A program made the position numbers and the translations under genes. A DNA stretch of 64,000 nt from Flavobacterium swingsii (GTDB taxonomy: Bacteria > Bacteroidota > Bacteroidia > Flavobacteriales > Flavobacteriaceae). The notes under the pieces were generated by a model. It ran no database searches. It was not told the DNA's origin and was given only the letters and a program-made list of their open reading frames with translations. How positions within the stretch are numbered: position 1 is the stretch's first letter; every line of letters starts with the position of its first letter. Below, in pieces: positions 41,928 through 50,288 of this stretch. The stretch spans positions 62,001-126,000 of the forward strand of contig NZ_FOJT01000001.1 of assembly GCF_900111965.1 (NCBI RefSeq), in the 5' to 3' direction.

Positions 41928-42650
41928 TTATTTAAGTCCGAATTTCTTCTTTAATTCGCTCTTTTTGTTTGATTTTTCTTGAAACTCAGAAGTATATTTC
42001 CACATTAATGCAAAGGTTTCTTCTTCCGACTTACCGTATAATTTTGCGTACTCGAAACTTATCGTTTTTATCATTGCTTCGCTTGGCGTTATGCGATCCA
42101 AATTTTTCATTCGAGTGTTAAAATCCATTTTTTTGTGAAATTTCATTCTATTTAAATCTACTAAATAAAACTCGTATTTATCATTATCAATCTTTTTTAT
42201 GAGTGTATTTCCTGGTGAATGATCTAGAAATTCGATACCGTTTTCGTGCATTTTAAAACAAAAATGAGCAAATTGTTTCAATATATTATCCAAATCTTCG
42301 ATGTGAACATTAAACAATTCTTTGAAAACAAAATCAGGTTGCAAATGTTCGCAAATGTAATAACTATCTAATAATCTAAGGGGAGATTTATTTTCATAAA
42401 AATCAATAGGATTAGGTGTTCCTATACCTTTTTCTTTTAATATTTTGGCAAAATCATATGAACGTTCCGCCTTCGATTTTCTGAAGAATTTATAGATGAT
42501 TCCGTTTAAAAAAATTGGAGTTTTAAACCGTTTTATATTTAAAAGTATATTATTATATGGTATAATTTTTATTTTGTTTCGTTTACCAACTACAAAATCG
42601 CTCCCTAAAGAATCGAAGTTGTTAATAATATCGAGCAATGCTTTATCCAT
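41928..42650 (-). CDS. Kdo-kinase/WaaP-like lipopolysaccharide kinase family protein
   Basis: 240 residues of protein-kinase-like fold. Putative ATP lysine K40 (LNIKRF), helix-C glutamate near E62 (KAERSYDF), catalytic loop LDHSPGN with D143 and N148, and metal-binding D165 in YLVDLNRMKF (DFG equivalent) are all present. Flavobacterial homologues are labelled lipopolysaccharide kinase InaA family or Kdo kinase. It would phosphorylate an LPS inner-core or lipid-linked sugar on the cytoplasmic side. It is the first gene of the five-gene minus-strand operon and is divergent from the 42.7 kb block. Confidence 0.83.
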   Translation of the reverse strand: MDKALLDIINNFDSLGSDFVVGKRNKIKIIPYNNILLNIKRFKTPIFLNGIIYKFFRKSKAERSYDFAKILKEKGIGTPNPIDFYENKSPLRLLDSYYICEHLQPDFVFKELFNVHIEDLDNILKQFAHFCFKMHENGIEFLDHSPGNTLIKKIDNDKYEFYLVDLNRMKFHKKMDFNTRMKNLDRITPSEAMIKTISFEYAKLYGKSEEETFALMWKYTSEFQEKSNKKSELKKKFGLK

Positions 42651-42734
42651 AAATATATTTTGAATAACAAAAATAGGTTAAATTTAAATTTTTAATATTC
42701 TGATTTCAAAAAAATAATTGAATAAAAATATTAA

Positions 42735-42742
42735 TATCTTTG
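42735..42742 (+). promoter_or_regulatory. -7 promoter box for the plus-strand glycan block
   Basis: TATCTTTG matches TAnnTTTG, 20 bases before the ATG at 42763. Confidence 0.5.
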
Positions 42743-42762
42743 TTAAGTTATAAAATTTGAAA

Positions 42763-43746
42763 ATGTCTCAAAAAATTTGCATTATTAGTTTTGATCATTG
42801 GAACTATGATAAACACATTGTTGATAAACTAAATGAGAAAGGAATTGATGCTTTTCACATAAAAATTGGTGGTTTTAAACACAAAAATATTGGAACAAGA
42901 ATTTTAAACACATTTAGTAAAATATTTCTTGGTAAGAATCCTAAAATACAGAAACGTCAGGAACATATTATCGAAATGCTAGAGAAAAAAGGTTCCCAAG
43001 ACCAGATTCTCGTGATAAATCCTGAAGTTATAAGTTTAGAATACCATCTGAAAATAAAAAAATTTACTCAAAAATACATTGCATATTTGTATGACAGCGT
43101 AGAGAGATGCCCTGTCGAGCACTTGTTGCATGGTGTTTTTGATGAAATATATTCGTTCGATAAAGGTGATGTAGCAAAATATGGTTTTAAAGAAACTACC
43201 AATTATAATTATCTCGAAAAACAACCAATGACCGATGCAATTTCGATTAAAAATCAGGTTTTATATATTGCCTCTTTTGATAATCGATTAGAAAAAGTCA
43301 TGTTGCTAAAACAAGCTTTCGAGAAAATAAAAGTCAGTTATAAATTTATAATAGTAGGAAAAAAAACTAGTTTATTTAAACTGAAAAATATTTTCTCTAC
43401 AACTATATCAGAAATTGAATTAAGAAGAAATCGTATCGAACAAAATGATTTAAAATTGCTTTATTCTAAAACGCAAGCCATACTCGATTTAGTTAGAGAC
43501 AACCAATCTGGACTTAGTTTTAGAGTTTTTGAAGCGATGGCTTTTCAGAAAAAACTAATTACAAATAACAAAAATATTGTACATTATAATTTTTATAATC
43601 CCAATAATATTTTAGTTTTAGAAAACGAAAATTATGTTTTCGACAAAGCTTTTTTTGATACTAATTACGAACCACTATCTGATGAAATTTATTACATTTA
43701 CACCTTAGATAATTGGGTGAATAAAATTTTTAATTTAAACAAATGA
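42763..43746 (+). CDS. Putative glycosyltransferase, CgeB-like
   Basis: 327 residues from ATG 42763 (MSQKICIISFDHWNYDKHI); a TTG two codons earlier also opens the frame. The arrangement is GT-B like. The N-terminal half ends in AYLYDSVERCPVEHLL. A C-terminal half with ILYIASFDNRLEKVMLLKQAF and AILDLVRDNQSGLSFRVFEAMAFQKKLIT resembles the CgeB/GT1 donor domain, in which a Ser/Arg/Glu cluster holds the nucleotide. It is not a textbook match, so activity is inferred. It overlaps the next gene by 4 bases (ATGA), giving translational coupling. Confidence 0.75.
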   Translation: MSQKICIISFDHWNYDKHIVDKLNEKGIDAFHIKIGGFKHKNIGTRILNTFSKIFLGKNPKIQKRQEHIIEMLEKKGSQDQILVINPEVISLEYHLKIKKFTQKYIAYLYDSVERCPVEHLLHGVFDEIYSFDKGDVAKYGFKETTNYNYLEKQPMTDAISIKNQVLYIASFDNRLEKVMLLKQAFEKIKVSYKFIIVGKKTSLFKLKNIFSTTISEIELRRNRIEQNDLKLLYSKTQAILDLVRDNQSGLSFRVFEAMAFQKKLITNNKNIVHYNFYNPNNILVLENENYVFDKAFFDTNYEPLSDEIYYIYTLDNWVNKIFNLNK

Positions 43747-44714
43747 AAATATCCGTAGCAGTATGCACATATAACGGTGAACAATTTATTAAAGAGCAAA
43801 TTGATTCTATTTTGAATCAATCTTTACCAGTTGACGAAATAATAGTTTGTGATGATCGATCTAAAGATAGAACCATCGAAATTCTAGAAGAATATTCCTC
43901 TTTAAATCCTGGTCTATTCAAAATTTATGTAAATGAAAAAAATTTAAGAAGTGTAAAAAATTTCGAAAAAGCAATATCCCTTTGTACTGGTGACATAATA
44001 TTCCTTTCTGATCAGGATGATATATGGGTAAATAATAAAGTGGCAGATTACATTGACTATTTTAACAATCACCCAAATATAAACACAATTGCTTCTAACG
44101 GGTTTTGCATAGATGATAATAGTACCGTTATAGATAAACATGCTATTTGGGATGTCCCACAGTTTTTGAGAGAGAAAAACCAGTCAATAAATTATTATCA
44201 TTTAATTACTCGAGTTGCTAACTTAGCGACGGGTGCATCGATGGCGTTTAAAAAAGATATTATTAATGATATAATTCCATTTCCAATCATCAAAGGTTTT
44301 CATCACGATGAATGGATTGCTATAATATCCTCTAGTAAAAATAATTTTGAGTTGCTTAACAAAAAATATTTTTACTATAGAATACACGACAAACAACAAG
44401 TTGGTGGTGTATTTTATGATAAAACCGATAAGCAAAGAAAGATGTTAACCGATATCTTTAATCTTTACGATAATGATTTATCACTATTAGGCATCAAGAG
44501 ACAATTACGAAAATTATGCGAAGCTTATAAAAAAAATAATAATTTGAAAGAAAAAGCATCCATACAAAAAAAGGTGTTTGAAGAAAATTTATTAGAAATT
44601 GAAAAGCTTTTTGACAATGGTAGAAAGCAAATGAAAAAAAACTATCCAAAACATTTTGCAGTACTAAGAATAAGTGATAAATTTTTAAACAAAAGACAAC
44701 TAAAAAACGGTTAA
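43743..44714 (+). CDS. Glycosyltransferase family 2 (rhamnosyltransferase-like)
   Basis: 323 residues. The GT-A start reads ISVAVCTYNGEQFIKEQIDSILNQSLPVDEIIVCDDRSKDRT. The DxD region is IIFLSDQDDIWVNNKV, which is characteristic of the RfbF/rhamnosyltransferase-like subgroup. ATGASMAFKKDI and GFHHDEWIAII follow, with the catalytic Asp/Glu. The C-terminal ~80 residues are charged and helical. It is translationally coupled to the upstream gene and lies in the surface-polysaccharide block. Confidence 0.92.
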   Translation: MKISVAVCTYNGEQFIKEQIDSILNQSLPVDEIIVCDDRSKDRTIEILEEYSSLNPGLFKIYVNEKNLRSVKNFEKAISLCTGDIIFLSDQDDIWVNNKVADYIDYFNNHPNINTIASNGFCIDDNSTVIDKHAIWDVPQFLREKNQSINYYHLITRVANLATGASMAFKKDIINDIIPFPIIKGFHHDEWIAIISSSKNNFELLNKKYFYYRIHDKQQVGGVFYDKTDKQRKMLTDIFNLYDNDLSLLGIKRQLRKLCEAYKKNNNLKEKASIQKKVFEENLLEIEKLFDNGRKQMKKNYPKHFAVLRISDKFLNKRQLKNG

Positions 44715-44783
44715 ATAAAAATCACTTTAGTATTCTTATAATTTTCACAAAACTTATAATGACTAATTTCTAAACAAAAAAAA

Positions 44784-45620
44784 ATGACACTAAGCATTTG
44801 CATGATTACCTATAATCACAAAGACTATCTAAAACAAGCTATTGATGGTGTGCTGATGCAAAAAACTGATTTTGATTATGAATTAGTTATAGCTAATGAT
44901 AATTCCCCAGACAATACTGATGAAATTATTCAAACATATATAAAATCACATCCAAATGGTCATAAAATTAAGTATTTAAATAATAAAATTAATTTAGGCA
45001 TGATGCCAAATTTTATTAATGCTTTTAAAAATTGTTCGGGCAAATATATTGCACTTTGTGAAGGAGATGATTATTGGACCGATGAATATAAATTACAAAA
45101 ACAAATTGATTTTTTAGAAAAAAACAAAGACTTTTCAATCTGTTTTCATAAAGTAAAAATTGACAATAATGACGTTATTCTTGATGATGACATTACTAAG
45201 AGAACAAAACAAGTTACAACAATAAAGGATTTAGCTAAGGGAAATTATATGCATACTTGTTCAGTTGTATTCAGAAATAATCTATTCGATAAATTTCCAG
45301 AATATTTTGCAAATGCTCCAGTTGGCGATTATTTTTTACACATGTTAAATGCTCGTTATGGAAAAATATATTGTATAGAAGAAGTAATGGCAAATTATAG
45401 GGTTCATGACACTTCATATTGGTCATCTAAAAAGCAAGAAGAAAGAACTAGAATTTGGATTGAATTTTTAGAAAAAATAAAACCAAATTTTAATTATAAA
45501 GTTAATATTTACCTTCAGGATCAGATCCAAAAAACAAATGGCACTTATAAAAAAAAGACGCTTATTAAAAAAATAAAAATTAATAGCTTAATTTTTATCA
45601 AAGATATTTTAAAATTATAA
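44784..45620 (+). CDS. Glycosyltransferase family 2
   Basis: 278 residues. LSICMITYNHKDYLKQAIDGVLMQKTDFDYELVIANDNSPDNT opens a GT-A fold, and the metal/nucleotide motif is IALCEGDDYWTDEYKLQKQIDFLE. The GDDYW form is typical of capsule and O-antigen GT2 enzymes. The acceptor-side NYRVHDTSYWSSKK region follows. There is no membrane segment. It is 69 bases downstream of the previous GT2; a very A/T-rich C-terminus (TLIKKIKINSLIFIKDILKL) reflects the low GC of this block. Confidence 0.92.
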   Translation: MTLSICMITYNHKDYLKQAIDGVLMQKTDFDYELVIANDNSPDNTDEIIQTYIKSHPNGHKIKYLNNKINLGMMPNFINAFKNCSGKYIALCEGDDYWTDEYKLQKQIDFLEKNKDFSICFHKVKIDNNDVILDDDITKRTKQVTTIKDLAKGNYMHTCSVVFRNNLFDKFPEYFANAPVGDYFLHMLNARYGKIYCIEEVMANYRVHDTSYWSSKKQEERTRIWIEFLEKIKPNFNYKVNIYLQDQIQKTNGTYKKKTLIKKIKINSLIFIKDILKL

Positions 45621-45633
45621 AATATATTAATAC

Positions 45634-45641
45634 TATTTTTG
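45634..45641 (+). promoter_or_regulatory. -7 promoter box for the FkbM/DegT/acetyltransferase genes
   Basis: TATTTTTG matches TAnnTTTG. The box is 67 bases ahead of the FkbM ATG, a longer leader than elsewhere in the window. Confidence 0.4.
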
Positions 45642-45708
45642 CAGGAAACATAAACGAAAAACTTGATTAGATAATTTAAAATCAATCAAAGATATTTACC
45701 ACACAGAT

Positions 45709-46467
45709 ATGAAAATAATTGAATCCCTTTTTTTAAAGTTAGGATACACCCGAAGCAAAAGAATTTCAAAAAACAAATTATCAAGCGTAAGGGAAAGCGA
45801 CAAAGATTATTTATTGCTTAATTTTTACGATACTTTAAAAGAATTCGATTTTAATCCAAAACACATAGTCGATATTGGTGCTAATCATGGCACATGGACC
45901 AGAGAAGCATTAAAACATTTTCCAAATGCTCATTACACCCTATTAGAACCTCAACACTGGCTAAAAAACTCTATGTCAGATATTTTAGAACAAAACGATA
46001 AAGTAAAATTTCACCCTTTTGGGGCTGGCGAGAAAAAAGGCTCATTCAAATTTACCATTGTTGACAGAGACGATAGCTGCTCATTCAGATATACTGAAGA
46101 AGAGGCTAAAGAAAATGGATTCGAACAAATAGAAATTCCAGTTGTTACATTAAATGAGTTATTATCTGAAAGTGAATTGCCTGCTCCAGATATTATTAAA
46201 ATTGATGCAGAAGGGTTGGATATTGAAGTTTTAAAAGGAGCTTCAAATTTCTTAGGAAAAACTGAAATATTTATGGTCGAAGCTGGAGTTGTAAATAAAC
46301 TTTTCAATAATAGTTTTCTTAAACTGATCAATTTTATGGACGAAAACGGATATCGATTATTTGAAATAACTGATTTAAACAGACCATTTCAACCAAAAGT
46401 ATTATGGTTAGTTGAATTAGTATTTGTTAAGAAAAATGGATTTATTGATTCAAAAGTAATCTCATAA
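45709..46467 (+). CDS. FkbM-family SAM-dependent methyltransferase
   Basis: 252 residues. The SAM loop is IVDIGANHGTWT (about 53-64), followed by YTLLEPQHW with the acidic strand end. The FkbM-specific second half includes VTLNELLSES and DIIKIDAEGLDIEVLKGAS. The family O-methylates sugars or small natural products, and in this setting a surface sugar is the likely acceptor. Its stop overlaps the next start by one base (TAATG), tying it to the aminotransferase gene. Confidence 0.93.
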   Translation: MKIIESLFLKLGYTRSKRISKNKLSSVRESDKDYLLLNFYDTLKEFDFNPKHIVDIGANHGTWTREALKHFPNAHYTLLEPQHWLKNSMSDILEQNDKVKFHPFGAGEKKGSFKFTIVDRDDSCSFRYTEEEAKENGFEQIEIPVVTLNELLSESELPAPDIIKIDAEGLDIEVLKGASNFLGKTEIFMVEAGVVNKLFNNSFLKLINFMDENGYRLFEITDLNRPFQPKVLWLVELVFVKKNGFIDSKVIS

Positions 46468-47543
46468 TGATTCCGGTAACCAAAACTTTTTTACCAAAAA
46501 TTGAAGAATATAATATATATCTGAAACGCGCTTGGGATAAATCTTGGCTTACCAATCGTGGTGAACTTACTCTAGAATTAGAAGAAAAATTAAAAAAACA
46601 TCTCAATCTTCCTCATATTATTATAACAAATAATGGGACGATTCCATTGCAAATCGCTTTAAAATTATTTGGTAATAACGGAGAAATTATTACCACTCCT
46701 TTTTCTTATGTTGCTACTTCGGCAGCCATCATATGGGAAAATTGTAAACCGATTTTTGTTGATATTCATCCCGAATATTTAACAATTGATGAAACTAAAA
46801 TTGAAGCAGCAATCACACCAAAAACAACAGCAATATTAGCGACACACGTTTTTGGAAATCCCTGCCATGTAACTAAAATTGAATCGATTGCCAAAAAACA
46901 CAATTTAAAAGTTATTTACGATGCAGCACATTGCTTTGGTGTAAATTACAACAATCAGTCTGTTTTTAATTATGGTGACGTAAGTACTTGTAGTTTTCAT
47001 GCCACTAAAATTTTCCATACTGGAGAAGGAGGTGCTATGTTTTGCAACGACAAAGAGGTACATCATAAATTATTTTACAGTCATAATTTTGGACATAATG
47101 GCCCATTAGATTTTCATGGATTGGGCATTAATGCCAAAATATCTGAGCTGCAATCTGCTATGGGATTAGCGGTTTTTGACAACATTTCTTCTATCTTTGC
47201 TGAACGCAAAAAAGTAGTTGATTTTTATAATGAAAAGCTAAATTTTTCAAACTTAAAATCACTAAAAATTCGAAAAAATACAGAATGGAATTACAGTTAT
47301 TATCCCGTGATTTTTAATTCCGAAGAAATTCTACTTAAAGTTCAAAGCGAATTACTCAAAGAAGAGATCATTCCAAGACGTTATTTCTACCCTTCTTTAA
47401 ATACCATAAATTATGTAAATGGTGAGAGCATGCCAATTTCAGAATCTATAGCTTCAAGAATACTTTGCTTACCCCTTTATGTTGGTCTTTCAACTCCTGA
47501 TTTAGAAAAAATAGTTTCAATAATAAACAAAGTAATATGTTAA
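46467..47543 (+). CDS. DegT/DnrJ/EryC1/StrS-type sugar aminotransferase
   Basis: 358 residues of the PLP-dependent nucleotide-sugar aminotransferases. Visible features are the PLP-phosphate region NNGTIPLQIALKLFG (55-69), the cofactor aspartate in IYDAAHCFGV (150-159), and the Schiff-base lysine K181 in SFHATKIFHTGEGG. It converts a 4- or 3-keto-6-deoxy nucleotide sugar to the amino sugar with glutamate. It overlaps the acetyltransferase gene by 7 bases, which fits successive amination and N-acetylation. The dehydratase that would make the keto sugar is not in this window. Confidence 0.94.
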   Translation: MIPVTKTFLPKIEEYNIYLKRAWDKSWLTNRGELTLELEEKLKKHLNLPHIIITNNGTIPLQIALKLFGNNGEIITTPFSYVATSAAIIWENCKPIFVDIHPEYLTIDETKIEAAITPKTTAILATHVFGNPCHVTKIESIAKKHNLKVIYDAAHCFGVNYNNQSVFNYGDVSTCSFHATKIFHTGEGGAMFCNDKEVHHKLFYSHNFGHNGPLDFHGLGINAKISELQSAMGLAVFDNISSIFAERKKVVDFYNEKLNFSNLKSLKIRKNTEWNYSYYPVIFNSEEILLKVQSELLKEEIIPRRYFYPSLNTINYVNGESMPISESIASRILCLPLYVGLSTPDLEKIVSIINKVIC

Positions 47544-48184
47544 TAATTGGTGCCAAAGGTTTTGCAAAAGAAGTTTTGGAAATATTATTTCAAAATAATA
47601 ACATTCAAAATATTGCTTTTTTTGATGATGTAAATGATGATGTCTTTGGTAAATTATACAATCAATTCCCAATATTAAAATCAATAGAGGAAGTAGAAAA
47701 TTATTTTAACACCATTTCAAAAGACTTCACTATTGGCATTGGAAATCCAATTTTAAGAAAAAAACTTAGTGCTAAATTTATCGCACTTGGCGGAAATTTT
47801 ACTTCTACTATAAGTCCTAAATCATCTATTGGAAATTTTGGAAACATCATAGAAGAAGGATGCAATATTATGACAGGAACTGTTATAACAAATGATGTCC
47901 ATATAGAAAAGGGAGTTCTTATAAATTTAAATTGTACTATTGGACACGATTCAAAAATAAGTGAATTTGTCGAATTATCTCCTGGGGTTCATGTTTCAGG
48001 AAATTGTGTTGTAGGCTCTTATACAAATATTGGGACAAATGCTACTATTCTTCCTAAAATCACTATAGGTTCCAACGTTATTGTTGCTGCTGGCGCAGTA
48101 GTAACGAAAGATATTCCTGATAATTGTATGGTCGCTGGAGTTCCAGCAATTATAAAAAAAGAATTAGCTCCACTTAAATTTTAA
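47537..48184 (+). CDS. PglD/NeuD-type sugar O/N-acetyltransferase
   Basis: 215 residues. The N-terminal Rossmann-like PglD_N domain (MLIIGAKGFAKEVLEIL, IAFFDDVNDD) is followed by a left-handed beta-helix of hexapeptide repeats (EGCNIMTGTVITNDVHIEKGVLINLNCTIGHD through NVIVAAGAVVTKDIPDNCMVAGVPA). The catalytic His of the family fits H in CTIGHDSKI. Acetyl-CoA-dependent N-acetylation of the amino sugar made by the overlapping DegT enzyme is the natural inference. It closes the plus-strand glycan block, 2 bases before the Sua5/TsaC gene. Confidence 0.92.
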   Translation: MLIIGAKGFAKEVLEILFQNNNIQNIAFFDDVNDDVFGKLYNQFPILKSIEEVENYFNTISKDFTIGIGNPILRKKLSAKFIALGGNFTSTISPKSSIGNFGNIIEEGCNIMTGTVITNDVHIEKGVLINLNCTIGHDSKISEFVELSPGVHVSGNCVVGSYTNIGTNATILPKITIGSNVIVAAGAVVTKDIPDNCMVAGVPAIIKKELAPLKF

Positions 48185-48186
48185 CT

Positions 48187-48759
48187 ATGAGTCAAGACAT
48201 CAACACTGAAATACACAATGCTTTCGAAGTCATCAAAAATGGAGGAATCATTCTTTATCCAACCGATACCGTTTGGGGAATAGGTTGCGATGCTACAAAT
48301 CCTGATGCTGTTGCCAAAATATACAAGCTTAAACAACGAGAAGAAACCAAAAGCATGATTTGCCTGATGAATGGCGAAAAAATGATGTACAACGTTTTTA
48401 AAGATATTCCAGAAGTAGCTTGGCAAATCATGGATATATCCGAAAAACCAACTACAATAATTCTTGACAATCCAAGAAATGTAGCACCAAATCTTATCGC
48501 CCCAGATAAAACCCTAGGAATCAGAATCGTAAAAGAACCGTTTTGCTTTAAATTATTAGAGCGAATGAAAAAACCTTTAGTTTCAACCTCGGCAAATATT
48601 TCAGGACAACCCACACCAATTGCCTTTAAAGATATTAGTCCAGAAATTTTAAAAGGTGTCGACTATGTTGTAAATTTGCATCGCGAAAAAATTGCAGGAA
48701 AACCATCGACAATTATAAAATTGACAAGTGATTCTCAAGTGAAGGTTATTCGCAAGTAA
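48187..48759 (+). CDS. tsaC: L-threonylcarbamoyladenylate synthase (Sua5/YciO/YrdC family)
   Basis: 190 residues, single YrdC domain. It makes threonylcarbamoyl-AMP from threonine, bicarbonate and ATP, the first step in the t6A37 tRNA modification. The signatures are [20 protein letters not shown] (19-38), [17 protein letters not shown] (the KRx basic patch), and [15 protein letters not shown]. The C-terminal Sua5 extension is missing, so it is TsaC-like in size. It is transcribed together with or directly after the acetyltransferase gene (2-base gap) and is followed by a perfect 30-base palindrome. Confidence 0.92.
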   Translation: MSQDINTEIHNAFEVIKNGGIILYPTDTVWGIGCDATNPDAVAKIYKLKQREETKSMICLMNGEKMMYNVFKDIPEVAWQIMDISEKPTTIILDNPRNVAPNLIAPDKTLGIRIVKEPFCFKLLERMKKPLVSTSANISGQPTPIAFKDISPEILKGVDYVVNLHREKIAGKPSTIIKLTSDSQVKVIRK

Positions 48760-48773
48760 AGTTTACATTACAG

Positions 48774-48844
48774 TTTGTCATTTCGACGAAGGAGAAATCT
48801 CATTTATTAAAACTATGAGATTTCTCCTTCGTCGAAATGACAAA
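48774..48844. repeat. Perfect 30-base inverted repeat (MITE/REP-like hairpin)
   Basis: The left arm (48774-48803) starts TTTGTCATTTCGACGAAGG and the right arm (48815-48844) is its exact reverse complement, ending CGTCGAAATGACAAA. The 11-base loop is TTATTAAAACT. From memory, this TTTCGACGAAGGAGAAATCTC sequence recurs in Flavobacteriia genomes. It lies in the 100-base gap between tsaC and cca, and could terminate tsaC transcripts. No transposase gene is linked. The right arm reads into the upstream extension of the cca frame. Confidence 0.9.
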
Positions 48845-48859
48845 ATACAGAAACAACAA

Positions 48860-50275
48860 ATGAACTACAAAACATCATTAACAAATAAAATTTTTGAAAT
48901 TATTTCAAAAGCCTCCCAAGAACTTAACGTAGATAGTTATGTAATTGGCGGTTTTGTACGTGATTTAATTTTAAAACGAGAATTCAAAAAAGACATCGAT
49001 ATTGTTGCAGTTGGTTCAGGAATTGAATTGGCATTGAAAGTTTCAGAATTGTTACCAAACAAACCAAAAGTACAAGTTTTTAAAACCTACGGAACAGCAA
49101 TGCTTCGTTTTGAAGATACCGAAATTGAGTTTGTTGGTGCAAGAAAAGAATCTTATAATCTCGAAAGTCGCAATCCAGTTGTCGAAAACGGAACGCTTGA
49201 AGATGACCAAAATCGTCGTGACTTTACGATAAATGCTTTGGCAATTTCCTTAAATAAAAACAATTACGGGGAATTATTAGACCCTTTTGATGGTTTGACC
49301 GATTTAGAAAATAAAATCATAAAAACACCTTTAGATCCTGACATTACATATTCCGATGATCCTTTGCGAATGCTTCGTGGTATTCGATTTGCAGCACAAT
49401 TGGGTTTTACGATTGAAGAAAACTCTTTAAACTCAATTACTAAAAATGCTGACCGGATTAATATTATTTCGGGCGAAAGAATTGTCGATGAATTAAACAA
49501 AATTCTTTCATCAGACAAACCTTCAATAGGATTTTTATTACTTTTCAAAACTGGATTATTAGACATCATTCTTCCCGAATTGACTGCTTTAAATCAAGTC
49601 GAAGAAATAGAAGGTCATACGCATAAAAACAACTTTTACCACACCTTAGAAGTTGTAGACAATATTTGTCCAAATACTGATGATGTTTGGTTGCGTTGGT
49701 CAGCATTATTACACGATATTGGCAAAGCACCAACCAAACGTTTCAACAAAAAACAAGGTTGGACATTTCATGGACATGAGTTTTTGGGTGGAAAAATGGC
49801 TAAAAAGATATTCGAACGTTTACACATGCCATTAAATCACAAAATGAAATTTGTACAAAAAATGGTCATGATGAGTTCTCGTCCTATTGTTTTGTCGGAA
49901 GATATGGTAACCGATTCGGCAGTGCGTCGTTTGGTTTTTGATGCTGGCGAAGATGTAGAAAATCTAATGACTTTGTGCGAGGCAGATATTACAACCAAAA
50001 ACCCAAACAAGTTCAAAAAATACCATAAAAATTTCGAAATTGTACGTCAGAAAATCATTGAAGTCGAAGAACGTGATTCTGTCCGAAACTTTCAACCACC
50101 AATTACGGGTGAACAAATTATGGAAATCTTTAATATAAAACCTGGACGTGAAATTGGAATTTTGAAAGAAGCGGTTAAAGAAGCTATTTTAGAAGGTGAA
50201 ATTCCGAATGAATATCAAGCTGCTTTCGAATTTGTTTTGAAAAGAGCTGAAAAATTAGGTTTGAAAAAAAATTAA
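48860..50275 (+). CDS. cca: CCA tRNA nucleotidyltransferase with HD domain
   Basis: 471 residues from ATG 48860 ([15 protein letters not shown]). The frame extends 45 bases further upstream, but that part lies inside the palindromic repeat and is not conserved-looking. The nucleotidyltransferase core is [11 protein letters not shown] followed by the catalytic [17 protein letters not shown] and [13 protein letters not shown] (class II signature) and [17 protein letters not shown] follow. An HD metal-dependent phosphohydrolase motif ([13 protein letters not shown]) is in the C-terminal half. It adds and repairs the 3' CCA of tRNAs. Confidence 0.96.
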   Translation: MNYKTSLTNKIFEIISKASQELNVDSYVIGGFVRDLILKREFKKDIDIVAVGSGIELALKVSELLPNKPKVQVFKTYGTAMLRFEDTEIEFVGARKESYNLESRNPVVENGTLEDDQNRRDFTINALAISLNKNNYGELLDPFDGLTDLENKIIKTPLDPDITYSDDPLRMLRGIRFAAQLGFTIEENSLNSITKNADRINIISGERIVDELNKILSSDKPSIGFLLLFKTGLLDIILPELTALNQVEEIEGHTHKNNFYHTLEVVDNICPNTDDVWLRWSALLHDIGKAPTKRFNKKQGWTFHGHEFLGGKMAKKIFERLHMPLNHKMKFVQKMVMMSSRPIVLSEDMVTDSAVRRLVFDAGEDVENLMTLCEADITTKNPNKFKKYHKNFEIVRQKIIEVEERDSVRNFQPPITGEQIMEIFNIKPGREIGILKEAVKEAILEGEIPNEYQAAFEFVLKRAEKLGLKKN

Positions 50276-50288
50276 ACACAAATTCTTT

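Noticed and set aside
46011..46331. 106-codon frame antisense to the FkbM methyltransferase
   Set aside because: Overlaps intact SAM-binding motifs and has no independent support.
48815..48859. N-terminal extension of cca ([15 protein letters not shown])
   Set aside because: The DNA is the right arm and flank of the palindrome; the CCA enzyme core begins after MNYKTSL.
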